In this document: positions 8,356-17,029 of the stretch, piece by piece | Layout of the letters: each line of letters starts with the position of its first letter | Position numbering within the stretch: the first letter of the stretch is position 1 | NCBI RefSeq assembly: GCF_000498495.1 | Contig: NZ_AVCS01000015.1 | Location: forward strand, 310,001-374,000 | Origin: Flavobacterium enshiense DK69 | GTDB lineage: Bacteria > Bacteroidota > Bacteroidia > Flavobacteriales > Flavobacteriaceae | Reading direction: 5' to 3' | DNA: 64,000 bases | Notes under the pieces: generated by a model | What the model saw: the letters and a program-made list of their open reading frames with translations, nothing else | Databases searched by the model: none | What the model was told of the DNA's origin: nothing | Made by a program: the position numbers and the translations under genes

Positions 8356-8607
8356 TCAATTTTTCGCTTTGAAAATGAGGTTTATGATTACTAAGATGAC
8401 AATGGCGCCAATGGCACCGGTTAAAATAGCGCCAAGAAGACCAGTTCCTAAACTTACTCCGAGTTTGCCCAAAAGCCAGTAGCCGACAAAACTTCCTAGG
8501 ATACCAACAATAATATTGCCCAACAATCCCAGACCGCCGCCGCTGTAGATTTGGCTTCCCAACCATCCGGCGATGGCCCCGACGATTAATGTACCTATGA
8601 TTTCCAT
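8356..8607 (-). CDS. GlsB/YeaQ/YmgE-family small membrane protein
   Basis: The 83-residue protein is almost entirely three Gly-rich transmembrane helices (about residues 3-23, 27-47 and 55-78). It has the pattern GAIAGWLGSQI and LLGNIIVGILGSFVGY of the transglycosylase-associated (YeaQ/GlsB) family. Members are inner-membrane stress proteins without a known catalytic activity. The Lys-rich C-terminal tail is short. It is a single gene with its own -7 box and shares a terminator with typA. Confidence 0.88.
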   Translation of the reverse strand: MEIIGTLIVGAIAGWLGSQIYSGGGLGLLGNIIVGILGSFVGYWLLGKLGVSLGTGLLGAILTGAIGAIVILVIINLIFKAKN

Positions 8608-8635
8608 AATTTATTGATTTATAGGTTGATAGCTA

Positions 8636-8643
8636 CAAAGTTA
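8636..8643 (-). promoter_or_regulatory. -7 box of the GlsB/YeaQ-family gene
   Basis: The minus strand reads TAACTTTG, a full TAnnTTTG match, ending 28 bp before the start codon. Confidence 0.55.
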
Positions 8644-8695
8644 CCACTATAAATTCACAAAACGATGCCGTGTATAGTATGAATATTGATAAGAT

Positions 8696-11020
8696 TTATC
8701 GTTTTAAAGCGAAATGTCCTTTTATATTTCTGCCATTATCCAAGGTAAGGTTAAACCAATAATCATCCGATGGCAATGCAGAATTGTTTAAAGTGCCATT
8801 CCATCCATCGATTAAAGGGAAAACATGTTTAACAAGTTTACCGTAACGATCAAAAATGAAGAGTCTGGAATTCGGATATACACTGTCAAGATTTTTAATT
8901 GCCCAAATATCATTGTAACCGTCTCCGTTAGGCGTAAAAAATCTCGGGTAATCCAATACAATAATGTTTTGAGGCCCAGTAGTGCCGCAACCGTTTTTAT
9001 CACGGACAAAAACCTGATATTCTCCGGGCAAAACATTTGTAAAAACATTACTGTCCTGATAAATGACGCCATCTAATGAGAATTCATAATTTCCGGTTCC
9101 GCTTACATGCACAATAACAGAATTGTTCATGCCTGAAAAACTATTTACTTCTATGCTAATGATGGTTGCCATTTCCGAAGAGATAACCGTAAATGTTTTA
9201 GAAGCAACGCAATTATCTGCATTGGTAACGGTTACTGTATAATCTCCAGATTCGGAAACCGTTATGGTTTGCGTGTTTTGGACAGGTGTTGTATCCCAGG
9301 AATAACTGGCATAACCGCTGCCGGCATCCAATAGCGTACTTTCTTCGTTGCAAAGCGCAATAGTTTCATCGTGTAAGTTTGGAAAAGAACTTACTCTTAG
9401 AGTAACTGGGATTATCCCATAACAATCCGGTCCGTTAATAATTCGTACATAAATGATTTGCTGATCTGCAATTGTATTTGTGAACGGTGTGCTTAGTGGG
9501 TTATTCTGGAGAAGTGCATCCTCAGAACTTATGTAATATTCAATTTGATAATTTGCAGGAAATGAATTATTGGCAATGATCCGCTGAGAAATAGCGTCCA
9601 AATCAAAAGGATATAAACCATCTTGTGGCTCATCCGAATCACAGATAATTACTGGAGCAATCGGATTTATGGCATTGTCAACTGTTCGCAGTGTTATAGT
9701 GGCGTAGTCAACGGGACAGTCAAATTCATTCTCAACCCTGACGACAATAGCATTTCCCTGGCTGTTTGAATAAGATTCCGGATTGGTGATTTCATTTTGT
9801 TGGTTTTGGGCATCCGTTAAACTGTGGTAATAGCCAATTATGGATATTTCGCTTGCTCCTCCCGTAACAGTTTGAATGGCATTGTTTAAATTAAATGTGC
9901 TAATGCCATCATTATCATCATCACACTGAACTAAAACAGCGTCATTTGCCGTATGTACGTATTCAACATTCATGTAACCTCGCACTGAGCAAGTTCCTAC
10001 ATCAGCAAGTAGCATATATACTCCTGCAGAAGAAATGGTATAGGTAGGAGAACTGACATTGATATAACCGGGAATTGGTACGCCGTTTTTATGCCAGGTA
10101 TAATTTAATGTCCCCGGAACGGTATAATCCGGTGCTACAGTAAGGGTTTCTCCCTGGCAAAGTGGGTTTCCGTCAGCAAATATACGATCGTCTCCCATGG
10201 CATAATCGTTGCTGAAAGTATTAGCTCCAATAAAAATAGCTGAATCGTAAAGACTGTTTCCCTGATCGGCGATGACTAATTTGACATGATAGGATGCTCC
10301 GGGTTCTATATCTGCTTCAGCGTTCATAATTTGCGTCTGCCCGTTAAAATTGGTGGAATGCTCGCTTCCGTTGAAAGCGTCAAAATATTCGGCATTTGCT
10401 GAAGGACAGATTGTTCCGGGGCCTCTAACTGTTGTTACTTTTACAGGAATTGTGGTTCCTGGAACAACGCCAAGGTTCTGATATGCTGGAGAACCTATCT
10501 TTTTTATCAGAAAGGCAAAGCCATCAGACGAATTGCATTGGCTGGAACTGGGATTCGATAAATAGTGTTCAGATGAAAAGATGTAATTAAAACTGACGTA
10601 ATTGGTCCCCGAAACAAAATCAAATTCGACTACGGTAGCGTTAACCGTGTTGTTTTCTCCAATGGCTTGCTCTAAGTCAGGGTCACCTGGCCAGTTTGTT
10701 GGCCCTTCGCTAAGCAATGTCGTGTTGGGTCCGGCTGCAGATGACGCTTTACCTGTGGAAATGATCATTCCTTGTGCTAGCGAAAATCTGCCAGAATTGT
10801 AGTTAAACCAGGCATAGCTTTTTTCTCCATTGCCGAAATCCCATCCTGAAATAGTGACGTTTGTCGGTTCCACACAACTTTCAGACGAAAAAAGTTCCTT
10901 AACCATCTGCGTCGGGGTTTTTGTATTGTCAATGGTAATATATTGCGCATCAGCAGATATACTGAACAAACTGAGCAGTAGCAGTAACGGTATCTGATAT
11001 GGAATATAGAATGTATGCAT
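8696..11020 (-). CDS. Secreted choice-of-anchor L protein with T9SS type B sorting domain
   Basis: The 774-residue protein has a signal peptide (about 1-25, ending SADA). A choice-of-anchor L domain spans about 35-260 (FNYIFSSEHYL, SDGFAFLI). Ig-like/PKD-type repeats follow, with a Cys-containing DDDNDGIST segment. The end is a gliding-motility-associated C-terminal domain (about 690-774: FFTPNGDGYNDIW, FDRYGKLV, DGWNGTLN, DDYWFNL). That domain is the type B signal for export through the Bacteroidetes type IX system. It is therefore a cell-surface or released adhesin-like protein; its ligand is unknown. It starts 15 bp after the stop of the ABC permease gene, so co-transcription is possible. 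Confidence 0.88.
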   Translation of the reverse strand: MHTFYIPYQIPLLLLLSLFSISADAQYITIDNTKTPTQMVKELFSSESCVEPTNVTISGWDFGNGEKSYAWFNYNSGRFSLAQGMIISTGKASSAAGPNTTLLSEGPTNWPGDPDLEQAIGENNTVNATVVEFDFVSGTNYVSFNYIFSSEHYLSNPSSSQCNSSDGFAFLIKKIGSPAYQNLGVVPGTTIPVKVTTVRGPGTICPSANAEYFDAFNGSEHSTNFNGQTQIMNAEADIEPGASYHVKLVIADQGNSLYDSAIFIGANTFSNDYAMGDDRIFADGNPLCQGETLTVAPDYTVPGTLNYTWHKNGVPIPGYINVSSPTYTISSAGVYMLLADVGTCSVRGYMNVEYVHTANDAVLVQCDDDNDGISTFNLNNAIQTVTGGASEISIIGYYHSLTDAQNQQNEITNPESYSNSQGNAIVVRVENEFDCPVDYATITLRTVDNAINPIAPVIICDSDEPQDGLYPFDLDAISQRIIANNSFPANYQIEYYISSEDALLQNNPLSTPFTNTIADQQIIYVRIINGPDCYGIIPVTLRVSSFPNLHDETIALCNEESTLLDAGSGYASYSWDTTPVQNTQTITVSESGDYTVTVTNADNCVASKTFTVISSEMATIISIEVNSFSGMNNSVIVHVSGTGNYEFSLDGVIYQDSNVFTNVLPGEYQVFVRDKNGCGTTGPQNIIVLDYPRFFTPNGDGYNDIWAIKNLDSVYPNSRLFIFDRYGKLVKHVFPLIDGWNGTLNNSALPSDDYWFNLTLDNGRNIKGHFALKR

Positions 11021-11037
11021 AGTACCTTAAAGGTACT
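11021..11037. other. Perfect short palindrome between permease stop and adhesin start
   Basis: The two 8-bp arms AGTACCTT and AAGGTACT flank one base and cover almost the whole 15-bp gap between the permease stop and the adhesin-like gene start. The minus strand also reads TACCTTTA here, one base off a -7 box. Confidence 0.4.
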
Positions 11038-11872
11038 ACAAATCTCTATCTCTCAGAATTTTAAACGACATAACGACAAAAATAACTGTCCAAATTAATA
11101 CGATGAAAATCGAGGAAAAATGAACACTGTAATCCTTGATGTTTTCCACCCCAATTTGCGTGCTGACTGTCTTAATGAAATTTAATCGGCTTATGGGTTC
11201 TATGATGAGATTGGACATTGATTCCAGAGGGAAAAACTTAAAGATTGAATTGGCTTTGTCGAAATCGTCAAATATGAATTTGCCCATTATTCCATAAGTA
11301 ATTTTTTCTATGAAAAACCAAAGCATTAAAAAACCAAGCGCAAATGCAGAACGTTTGATTAATATCCCAAGAAACAGACAGAAAGAGAAAAAAGCAACCA
11401 GCTTGATAAAATAAGCCATCAGGTATTCCAGGTCCGAAAAAACAATGCCGATTTCATTATAGGAAGAAAATGAATAACCTAAGATGAGGGTAACGATAAA
11501 AACAAACACGGTTGAAATCCCTGCAAATAAAAGTACGGTAATGAATTTCGATAAAATGAATTCTTTTTTGCTCATTCCGTCGATAAGATTTTGTTTGAGT
11601 GTTCCATAACTGTATTCGTTTGCGATCATCGAAACGATAACAACAGCCAGGAAAAGTTTTAACCATGCCACGAAATAAGTGTTGAAATGCCAAATGTAAG
11701 GGAAGTTAAAGATGCCGCTATCGGCCGCATTAAATTTAAAAGGGCCTAAATCGAATTTGATCGATGCAACTAATGATATAAAGCAGATCAGTACAAAATA
11801 CGTGATGATCAGTACGCGGCTGGCGTTGTTTTTCCAAAGTTTTTGCAGTTCTATATTTAAAAGTCGATTCAT
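11036..11872 (-). CDS. ABC-2-type transporter permease
   Basis: The 278-residue membrane protein has about six transmembrane helices (near 18-38, 70-88, 112-132, 148-168, 174-190 and 250-272) and the segment EYSYGTLKQNLIDGMSKKEF, typical of ABC-2 permeases of the gliding/NatB/bacitracin type. With the ATPase encoded 83 bp upstream it would form an exporter in the inner membrane. The substrate is unknown. Confidence 0.85.
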   Translation of the reverse strand: MNRLLNIELQKLWKNNASRVLIITYFVLICFISLVASIKFDLGPFKFNAADSGIFNFPYIWHFNTYFVAWLKLFLAVVIVSMIANEYSYGTLKQNLIDGMSKKEFILSKFITVLLFAGISTVFVFIVTLILGYSFSSYNEIGIVFSDLEYLMAYFIKLVAFFSFCLFLGILIKRSAFALGFLMLWFFIEKITYGIMGKFIFDDFDKANSIFKFFPLESMSNLIIEPISRLNFIKTVSTQIGVENIKDYSVHFSSIFIVLIWTVIFVVMSFKILRDRDL

Positions 11873-11955
11873 TTTTTATTTTGGGAATTAATGCCGAAGG
11901 CTTATTGGGTCCGGATTTTTTTGAATTTGATTAGTTAATAGTGTAACTCAAATTG

Positions 11956-12852
11956 TTATTGATGATTGGTGAGCTGCAGGAATTGTTCTTCCAGGCTGTG
12001 TTTTCGTTTTACCAAATGCTGAAGGCTGATATTGTTTTGGAACAGGTATCGGTTCAAATCGGTAGCTTCCAGAGGTGATTTTAAAAAGACGTATAATTTT
12101 CCATCCTCTTCATCAATTTTGTCCACGGCACTGTGATGCTGAAGCAATGCTTTTAACTCGGCATTGTTTTCGGATTGCAATTCAAAGAAGCCTTCGCTGG
12201 CCATAATTTCATGTACAGAACCCGAATACAGAACTTCTCCTTTCCTTAAAACGATTACATGTGTGCATACTTTTTCAACTTCATCTAAAAGGTGGGAAGC
12301 CAATAAAATGGTAGTTCCTAATGATGCAATGTGCTTAATAATGTCTCGAATCTGTCGGATTCCCTGTGGATCCAAGCCGTTGGTAGGTTCATCCAGAATG
12401 AGTATTTCGGGGTCATTTAACAGGGCAGAGGCAATAGCCAAACGCTGTTTCATCCCTAAAGAAAAAGTTCGAAATGGACTGTCTTTTCGATCCGATAGGC
12501 CTACAACCTCCAGTTTTTCGTCTACTTTATCGTAATGGATCCCTTTAATGTCGCAGACCAATTTCAGATTTTCCTCTGCTGTCATATAAGGATAGAAATT
12601 CGGTCTCTCGATGATAGCCCCCACTTTTTTTAATGCATGATGGGTGTCTGTTTTTCCATCAAACCATTTATAATTTCCCGAAGTTTTATTGACAACATTA
12701 AGGATGATTCCCAATGTGGTTGATTTTCCGCTTCCGTTCGGACCTAAAATCCCATAGACATTTCCTTTTTTTATTTCAAATGAAACATCTTTTACGGCGT
12801 GAATTTTTCCGAATTTTTTATTCAGGTGGTCAATTGTCAGTATAGTTTCCAA
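11956..12852 (-). CDS. ABC transporter ATP-binding protein (ABC-2 exporter)
   Basis: The 298-residue ATPase has Walker A GPNGSGKST at 37-45, signature SLGMKQRLAI from 131, Walker B ILILDEP at 149-155 and an H-loop in LLASHLLDEVEK. The extra C-terminal 80 residues resemble the DUF4162-like tail of multidrug/bacitracin-type exporters. It energises the permease encoded next downstream on the same strand. Whether the exporter acts on a peptide or lipid, or has another role, cannot be told. Confidence 0.92.
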   Translation of the reverse strand: METILTIDHLNKKFGKIHAVKDVSFEIKKGNVYGILGPNGSGKSTTLGIILNVVNKTSGNYKWFDGKTDTHHALKKVGAIIERPNFYPYMTAEENLKLVCDIKGIHYDKVDEKLEVVGLSDRKDSPFRTFSLGMKQRLAIASALLNDPEILILDEPTNGLDPQGIRQIRDIIKHIASLGTTILLASHLLDEVEKVCTHVIVLRKGEVLYSGSVHEIMASEGFFELQSENNAELKALLQHHSAVDKIDEEDGKLYVFLKSPLEATDLNRYLFQNNISLQHLVKRKHSLEEQFLQLTNHQ

Positions 12853-12917
12853 ATTAGCTTTCTTTAGGTTATTAATAGGACGAACTATCCTTTAATTTGT
12901 TACCGACAAGTTGTAAA

Positions 12918-14768
12918 TTACTGATAAGGCACAATTTCAGGGCGGCCAATCTGAAAATCAGGTAATCTGATATAGTTGTTTTTGTAGGCATTCGATCTAA
13001 ATACATTATCTCCAACACCGGGAATGGAAGGGTAATAGGCAAATGAGAGTATGAAGCTGTTAAAAACCATGTAATCATTACTGATTACGAAGCCGACTCC
13101 AAATTTCGAATACAATTTACTTTGGAATAATTTTTCGGTTGAACCGCTCAGCATACCGAATTCCATACTGTAGAAGGGGCTCAACCTGAACCCATATAAC
13201 TGGCCAGGAACATAGGATTGTGTCTGAAAAGTGACCAGCATTTTCTTTGTGCCCCTTCGCCTTTCATCAAAACCTTCAATACCTGAATTTCCACCTAAAC
13301 TGATTAAATCGCTTTCTGTATCCAATCGATTATTCCCAATCGTTAATTGAGGTTTTATAAATTGACGTAATTTCCAATTCCCAAATTCGAATAATGGTGT
13401 GAAATAATTCATTTCGGCATTAAAGGTGGCTTGCTGGTTGATATCGTTTTTAAAGAAACTGCCCGCCTCAAAAGTCGCGGCAAGAAAACCAAAAGTATAA
13501 TACCCTCCAACCGAATACCTTCCTCCGAAATAATATCGTTTAACGTTGTTCTTATATTCTACGCCACCGGTGACGGAATAAGTTTTTCCGATTTGAACGT
13601 ATTCGGGAATTCCGTAATTGAAAAGGTATTTATCGGCTATATATTGGCGTGAAGTGACCCCGATACTCGCCAGGTATAATCTGGAGTTGGTGAAATATCG
13701 GATGCTGTCATAAACTGCGCTTGGGCTTTCTGTATATTTCAGGTTGTTAAAGCGAAATGTCGTTACCAGATTGGTGATGTGCTTTTCTTTTTTTGTTTTT
13801 TTGAAAATACGGATGGCATAACCACCCCAATAATCTTCGGATTCAAGTTTAAAATTGCTATAAAGCGGGATTTGGTTTATTGCCTTTATTGAATCTTTGT
13901 AAAAACGTTCTTCAAAAATAATTCCACCTGCCCACTTGGTGTAAGGAGAAAAGAAGGGACGGCTGAACCCGATTCCTTTTGAGTAATCGTTGTTGAATTC
14001 TTTGTCATAGAGAAGTGTTGTACGGATAAAGGTGTTTTTAAAATTGGGAACGATATACCGCATTTCATACGCATTTTTACTATCTGGAAAACGCTGTTTG
14101 AAAATGTTTTGAAATTCGTGGCCCAAACCCAAAAAATTACGTTCGGTTATTTCCAGGTTTCCGTGTGTTTCCGATAAAGAGCCGGAAGGAATCAAACTCC
14201 AGGAATCCAAAACAGTAATTTCAATGTCGACAGAGTCTTTGGAATTAGTTGGAATTGGCCTTATGGCAACTTTTCGAATGTATCGCTGCTGCTGAATTAA
14301 ACGTTCGGATTCTTTTATCAAGAGTGAATCCAGAACGTCGTTTTTTTTGAATAATAATTGATTTCGGACAGTCCAGTGTTTTGTTTTAAGATGGACTGCA
14401 TTTCCTTGTCTTTCGAACCATGTTTTGGGATTTTTTTCAAAACCATTAATGTCAAACCCGAAGGGATCTAAAGTAGTAATGTTTATTTTTCGGATAATTT
14501 TATGTTGGTAGTACTCGAAATTTATGGTGCGAATTGGAGCTCCACCCTTTTTAACTTTATTTTTTCTATCGGTTGGTTTAAAAAGGAGACGGTGAAGGAA
14601 TTTAGTGAATTTTCTTTTTTTGGAATAGTTTTCAATATTGCGGAACATCACTTCTGTTGAGTCCTTTTTTACTTTTGTCGAATCCTTTTTAACAGGAACA
14701 ACCTGTGCAGCTAACGGTTGCCAGAAACAAAAGAACAGGATTGTATATAAAAGCAACTTTTTGCACAT
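12918..14768 (-). CDS. BamA/TamA-like outer membrane beta-barrel protein with POTRA-like N-terminus
   Basis: The 616-residue protein has a signal peptide ending AAQ (about 21). A basic region follows, then a POTRA-like unit (about 85-190: IRKINITTLDPFG, IQQQRYIRKVAIRP, DSVDIEITVLDSW). The barrel of about 400 residues ends with ILSFAYYPSIPGVGDNVFRS and a short tail. The segment GIEGFDERRRG resembles the conserved lid-loop region (R-G-F/Y) of Omp85 barrels. A single POTRA and this length suggest a TamA/BamA-related accessory protein rather than BamA itself. It is followed by the ABC exporter genes 66 bp downstream on the same strand. Confidence 0.78.
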   Translation of the reverse strand: MCKKLLLYTILFFCFWQPLAAQVVPVKKDSTKVKKDSTEVMFRNIENYSKKRKFTKFLHRLLFKPTDRKNKVKKGGAPIRTINFEYYQHKIIRKINITTLDPFGFDINGFEKNPKTWFERQGNAVHLKTKHWTVRNQLLFKKNDVLDSLLIKESERLIQQQRYIRKVAIRPIPTNSKDSVDIEITVLDSWSLIPSGSLSETHGNLEITERNFLGLGHEFQNIFKQRFPDSKNAYEMRYIVPNFKNTFIRTTLLYDKEFNNDYSKGIGFSRPFFSPYTKWAGGIIFEERFYKDSIKAINQIPLYSNFKLESEDYWGGYAIRIFKKTKKEKHITNLVTTFRFNNLKYTESPSAVYDSIRYFTNSRLYLASIGVTSRQYIADKYLFNYGIPEYVQIGKTYSVTGGVEYKNNVKRYYFGGRYSVGGYYTFGFLAATFEAGSFFKNDINQQATFNAEMNYFTPLFEFGNWKLRQFIKPQLTIGNNRLDTESDLISLGGNSGIEGFDERRRGTKKMLVTFQTQSYVPGQLYGFRLSPFYSMEFGMLSGSTEKLFQSKLYSKFGVGFVISNDYMVFNSFILSFAYYPSIPGVGDNVFRSNAYKNNYIRLPDFQIGRPEIVPYQ

Positions 14769-14825
14769 ATATTGAAAGTAGGAAAATCAACTAATAAATT
14801 TACTCTTTATTGTTGTGATAATCAA

Positions 14826-14853
14826 AAATAAAAAAAGAGGCCTGAGCCTCTTT
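14826..14853 (-). terminator. Terminator of the nucleoid-associated protein gene
   Basis: Stem AAAGAGGC/GCCTCTTT with a 4-nt loop is followed on the minus strand by a T-rich tail. It starts 4 bp beyond the stop at 14858. Confidence 0.85.
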
Positions 14854-14857
14854 ACTA

Positions 14858-15916
14858 TTAACTTTTTTGTTCTTTGTTGAAATATACCAGATAGTAATAC
14901 ATTTGTTTTTCCTCATCCCAGCCTTTTTCTACAAATTTTTCGGCACTTTCCGGATTGATGAAATCCAATTTAATCTGAATGTTGGTATCCAGATCTATGA
15001 CGTTTTTCATTTTCTTACGGGCATCCGAAACTGCAGCGTTAGCAATAGGGAAGGAGGTCAAATCTTCAATGCTGTATTTTTCCCCTTTGTCAACTTTGTA
15101 GTTTTTGAATTCAGAAATCAAATCCGGATTGTCAATTACTTCGTTAATGAAATTCGTCTCTTCAAAATTGTCGTTTTTAGCGAAGTGGTTCACGGCACGG
15201 TTCATGAACATCACTTCTTCTTTTTTGTCTTCAGCTGGAAGCACTACTTCTTTAGCAAAGTCCTGACAGAATTTAAGGTATTTTTTAGTGATGAAATTCT
15301 CATCCTGGAATGCATCTACCGATAAGAAATGCTCTAGCCAGTAGCGTGCATCATAACGGTTACTGTCTACGGTTAAGATTTTGTAACCTTCTTCTTTTTT
15401 ATAGTTGAAGATCAGACAGCCTTTGTCTAATTTGTTCAGGCTGATTCCCTGTTGCAGGATCATATCTAAATTAGTGTCTTTCTCTTCAAACTGAAGGAAA
15501 TCGGCTTTGATTTCACTTTTGAAAACACCGATGGCATCGACTACATTGTTATCAATTGAAACATTTGTTAAGTATGTCACATATACTTCTCCGTTTTTAA
15601 TGTGCGGATGGTTGGATTGCTCGAACAAATGGCGTGTAATTTTTTTTGAAACTTCATGTACACTGCCTGGATTAGCGAAAATCTCATTCGCATAATTATA
15701 CATTTCGTTATAATCTAAATCCACATCGTGAGCAAACTGAAAGTAATTTTCCTCTTTGTCTCTGAAGGGTTTAAAGAAAAACTCTTTCAAAAGCGGCATA
15801 ATCTCGTCATTCAGGTTATAAGGTTGTTCCGAAAGGAAAATAGCTTCATTGCGGCTTTTGTTTCCAACGCGGTGGATGGAAAGATTGTCTATGTGGGTGT
15901 TGAATAGATTTATCAT
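14858..15916 (-). CDS. NdpA/YejK-like nucleoid-associated protein
   Basis: The 352-residue protein matches the 37-kDa nucleoid-associated protein family (YejK/NdpA) by overall pattern. It has an N-terminal segment with NEAIFLSEQP, a central FLQFEEKDTNLD-to-GCLIFN region and C-terminal FVEKGWDEEKQMYYYLVYF. Family members bind the chromosome; their molecular role is poorly known. It is acidic and soluble, with no signal peptide. Its leader contains a word-type intergenic repeat (15935-15990). It forms a same-strand run with the gene at 16001 upstream. Confidence 0.82.
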   Translation of the reverse strand: MINLFNTHIDNLSIHRVGNKSRNEAIFLSEQPYNLNDEIMPLLKEFFFKPFRDKEENYFQFAHDVDLDYNEMYNYANEIFANPGSVHEVSKKITRHLFEQSNHPHIKNGEVYVTYLTNVSIDNNVVDAIGVFKSEIKADFLQFEEKDTNLDMILQQGISLNKLDKGCLIFNYKKEEGYKILTVDSNRYDARYWLEHFLSVDAFQDENFITKKYLKFCQDFAKEVVLPAEDKKEEVMFMNRAVNHFAKNDNFEETNFINEVIDNPDLISEFKNYKVDKGEKYSIEDLTSFPIANAAVSDARKKMKNVIDLDTNIQIKLDFINPESAEKFVEKGWDEEKQMYYYLVYFNKEQKS

Positions 15917-15934
15917 TTTTTTATTTTAAGATTA

Positions 15935-15993
15935 AAGAAAAAAGAACATAGAAAAAAGACAACATCTATTTTCTATGTTCTATTGTCTATTTT
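15935..15993. repeat. Degenerate short-word repeat with hairpin potential
   Basis: On the minus strand the words AATAGAC, AATAGAAC and AATAGAAAATAG follow each other, and AACATAGAAAA can pair with TTTTCTATGTT across a 13-nt loop. This is one of four such short-word stretches in the window. Confidence 0.5.
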
Positions 15994-16000
15994 CAAAGGT

Positions 16001-16552
16001 TTAATTCCAGTTTTCTTCGTAACCAAAATCTTCGAAAGAATCATCTCCTTCGAACATATCCATGTCGTCATCGTCGAATTCATCTTCAAAGTCGCCATAA
16101 ATGTCGTCCTCGGTAACATCGGCACCTCTAAATCCGCTGGAACCTGCTTCGGCCGGTAACTCACCGTGGGAGAATAAAAGCGCAGGATAGGTTTCGCCTT
16201 CTTCTTTTTCTTCAATGGCAGCAAGCTCTAAGAAGAACGTCCACATACTGAAAAAATCGTAGATATACACCATTTTGGTGTTGTCCTTGTGCACTAAATC
16301 GTTGATCTTGAAATCAGCCATCGTTTTCATTTCCCCAAGAACATCTCCGGTATCAAACATCGGGATTTCATCATCTTCATTCCATGTCCAATCGTTTTCA
16401 CAAGTGAAAAATGAACCTGTTTCCGTACCGTCAAAGCCAAAAGCATTAACGACAGCATTGTGTAAATCTTCTAAAGTATCGTCTTCAAGGATTGCAATAT
16501 CTCTAAAAATGTCTTCCTCGGCGTCGAGGATTACTCGGAATTTATAAACCAT
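16001..16552 (-). CDS. pRiA4b ORF-3-like (IS1096 passenger TnpR family) acidic protein
   Basis: The 183-residue protein starts MVYKFRVILDAEEDIFRDIAI and contains TLEDLHNAVVNAFGFDGTE, SFFTCENDW and KMVYIYDFFSMWTF. These match the pRiA4b ORF-3 fold family, named after a plasmid orf and also annotated as IS1096 passenger TnpR. The last 60 residues are extremely acidic (runs of Asp/Glu and GGADVTEDDIYGDFEDE-type sequence). No transposase or inverted repeats are nearby, so this is a resident gene. The molecular function is unknown. It has its own -7 box. Confidence 0.8.
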   Translation of the reverse strand: MVYKFRVILDAEEDIFRDIAILEDDTLEDLHNAVVNAFGFDGTETGSFFTCENDWTWNEDDEIPMFDTGDVLGEMKTMADFKINDLVHKDNTKMVYIYDFFSMWTFFLELAAIEEKEEGETYPALLFSHGELPAEAGSSGFRGADVTEDDIYGDFEDEFDDDDMDMFEGDDSFEDFGYEENWN

Positions 16553-16575
16553 GACCTTATTATTTTTTGAAAGGT

Positions 16576-16583
16576 CAAAGGTA
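16576..16583 (-). promoter_or_regulatory. -7 box of the pRiA4b ORF-3-like gene
   Basis: The minus strand reads TACCTTTG, a full TAnnTTTG match, 23 bp before the ATG. Confidence 0.58.
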
Positions 16584-16599
16584 ATTATAATTTTAGATT

Positions 16600-16622
16600 T
16601 CAGATTTCAGATTTGCGTTTTG
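16600..16622. repeat. Short direct repeat AGATTTC
   Basis: Three tandem near-copies of AGATTTC occur in the gap between the VOC gene and the pRiA4b ORF-3-like gene. It is of the same type as the other short-word intergenic repeats. Confidence 0.5.
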
Positions 16623-16637
16623 TTGATAAGATTTTAA

Positions 16638-17027
16638 TCAGCTCTCATAGAATTCGATAGGCAAATCATCAGGATCTGAAAAGAAAAAGAAACGTTTTCC
16701 GGTATATTCGTCTGTCCGGATATTTTCGGCTTCAATATTGTTGTTTAGGATAAAAGACAAGGCTTTTTCGATGTCAGCCACTTCAAAGGCAAGATGGCGT
16801 AATCCGGCTGCTTCCGGACGTGAAACGCGTTGTGGAGGATTTGGAAACGAAAATAATTCTACCACATAGTTTCCGTTTAAAGCCAAATCAAGTTTATAGG
16901 ACTTGCGTTCTTTTCGATACACTTCCTGCAGGATTTCCAGACCTAAAATTTTTGTATAAAAGTGCTTTGATTTTTCGTAATCGGAGCAGATAATGGCAAT
17001 ATGGTGAATTTTATTCAGTTTCAGCAT
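16638..17027 (-). CDS. VOC-family (glyoxalase I-like) metalloprotein
   Basis: The 129-residue single vicinal-oxygen-chelate domain is close to the YaeR/SMU1112c-type glyoxalase-like group. It has HHIAIICSDYEKSKHFYT at the start, LRHLAFEV in the middle and PDDLPIEFYE at the end. The metal ligands expected for the family are visible: His in the first strand, His in LRHLAF, Glu in IEFYE. The true substrate is not evident. It lies 2 bp downstream of the HPP gene and is the last gene of the ClC-HPP-VOC operon. Confidence 0.85.
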   Translation of the reverse strand: MLKLNKIHHIAIICSDYEKSKHFYTKILGLEILQEVYRKERKSYKLDLALNGNYVVELFSFPNPPQRVSRPEAAGLRHLAFEVADIEKALSFILNNNIEAENIRTDEYTGKRFFFFSDPDDLPIEFYES

Positions 17028-17029
17028 CT

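Noticed and set aside
16001..16552. Transposon remnant suggested by the IS1096 TnpR family name
   Set aside because: No transposase, terminal inverted repeats or target duplication were seen nearby. The gene has a normal promoter.
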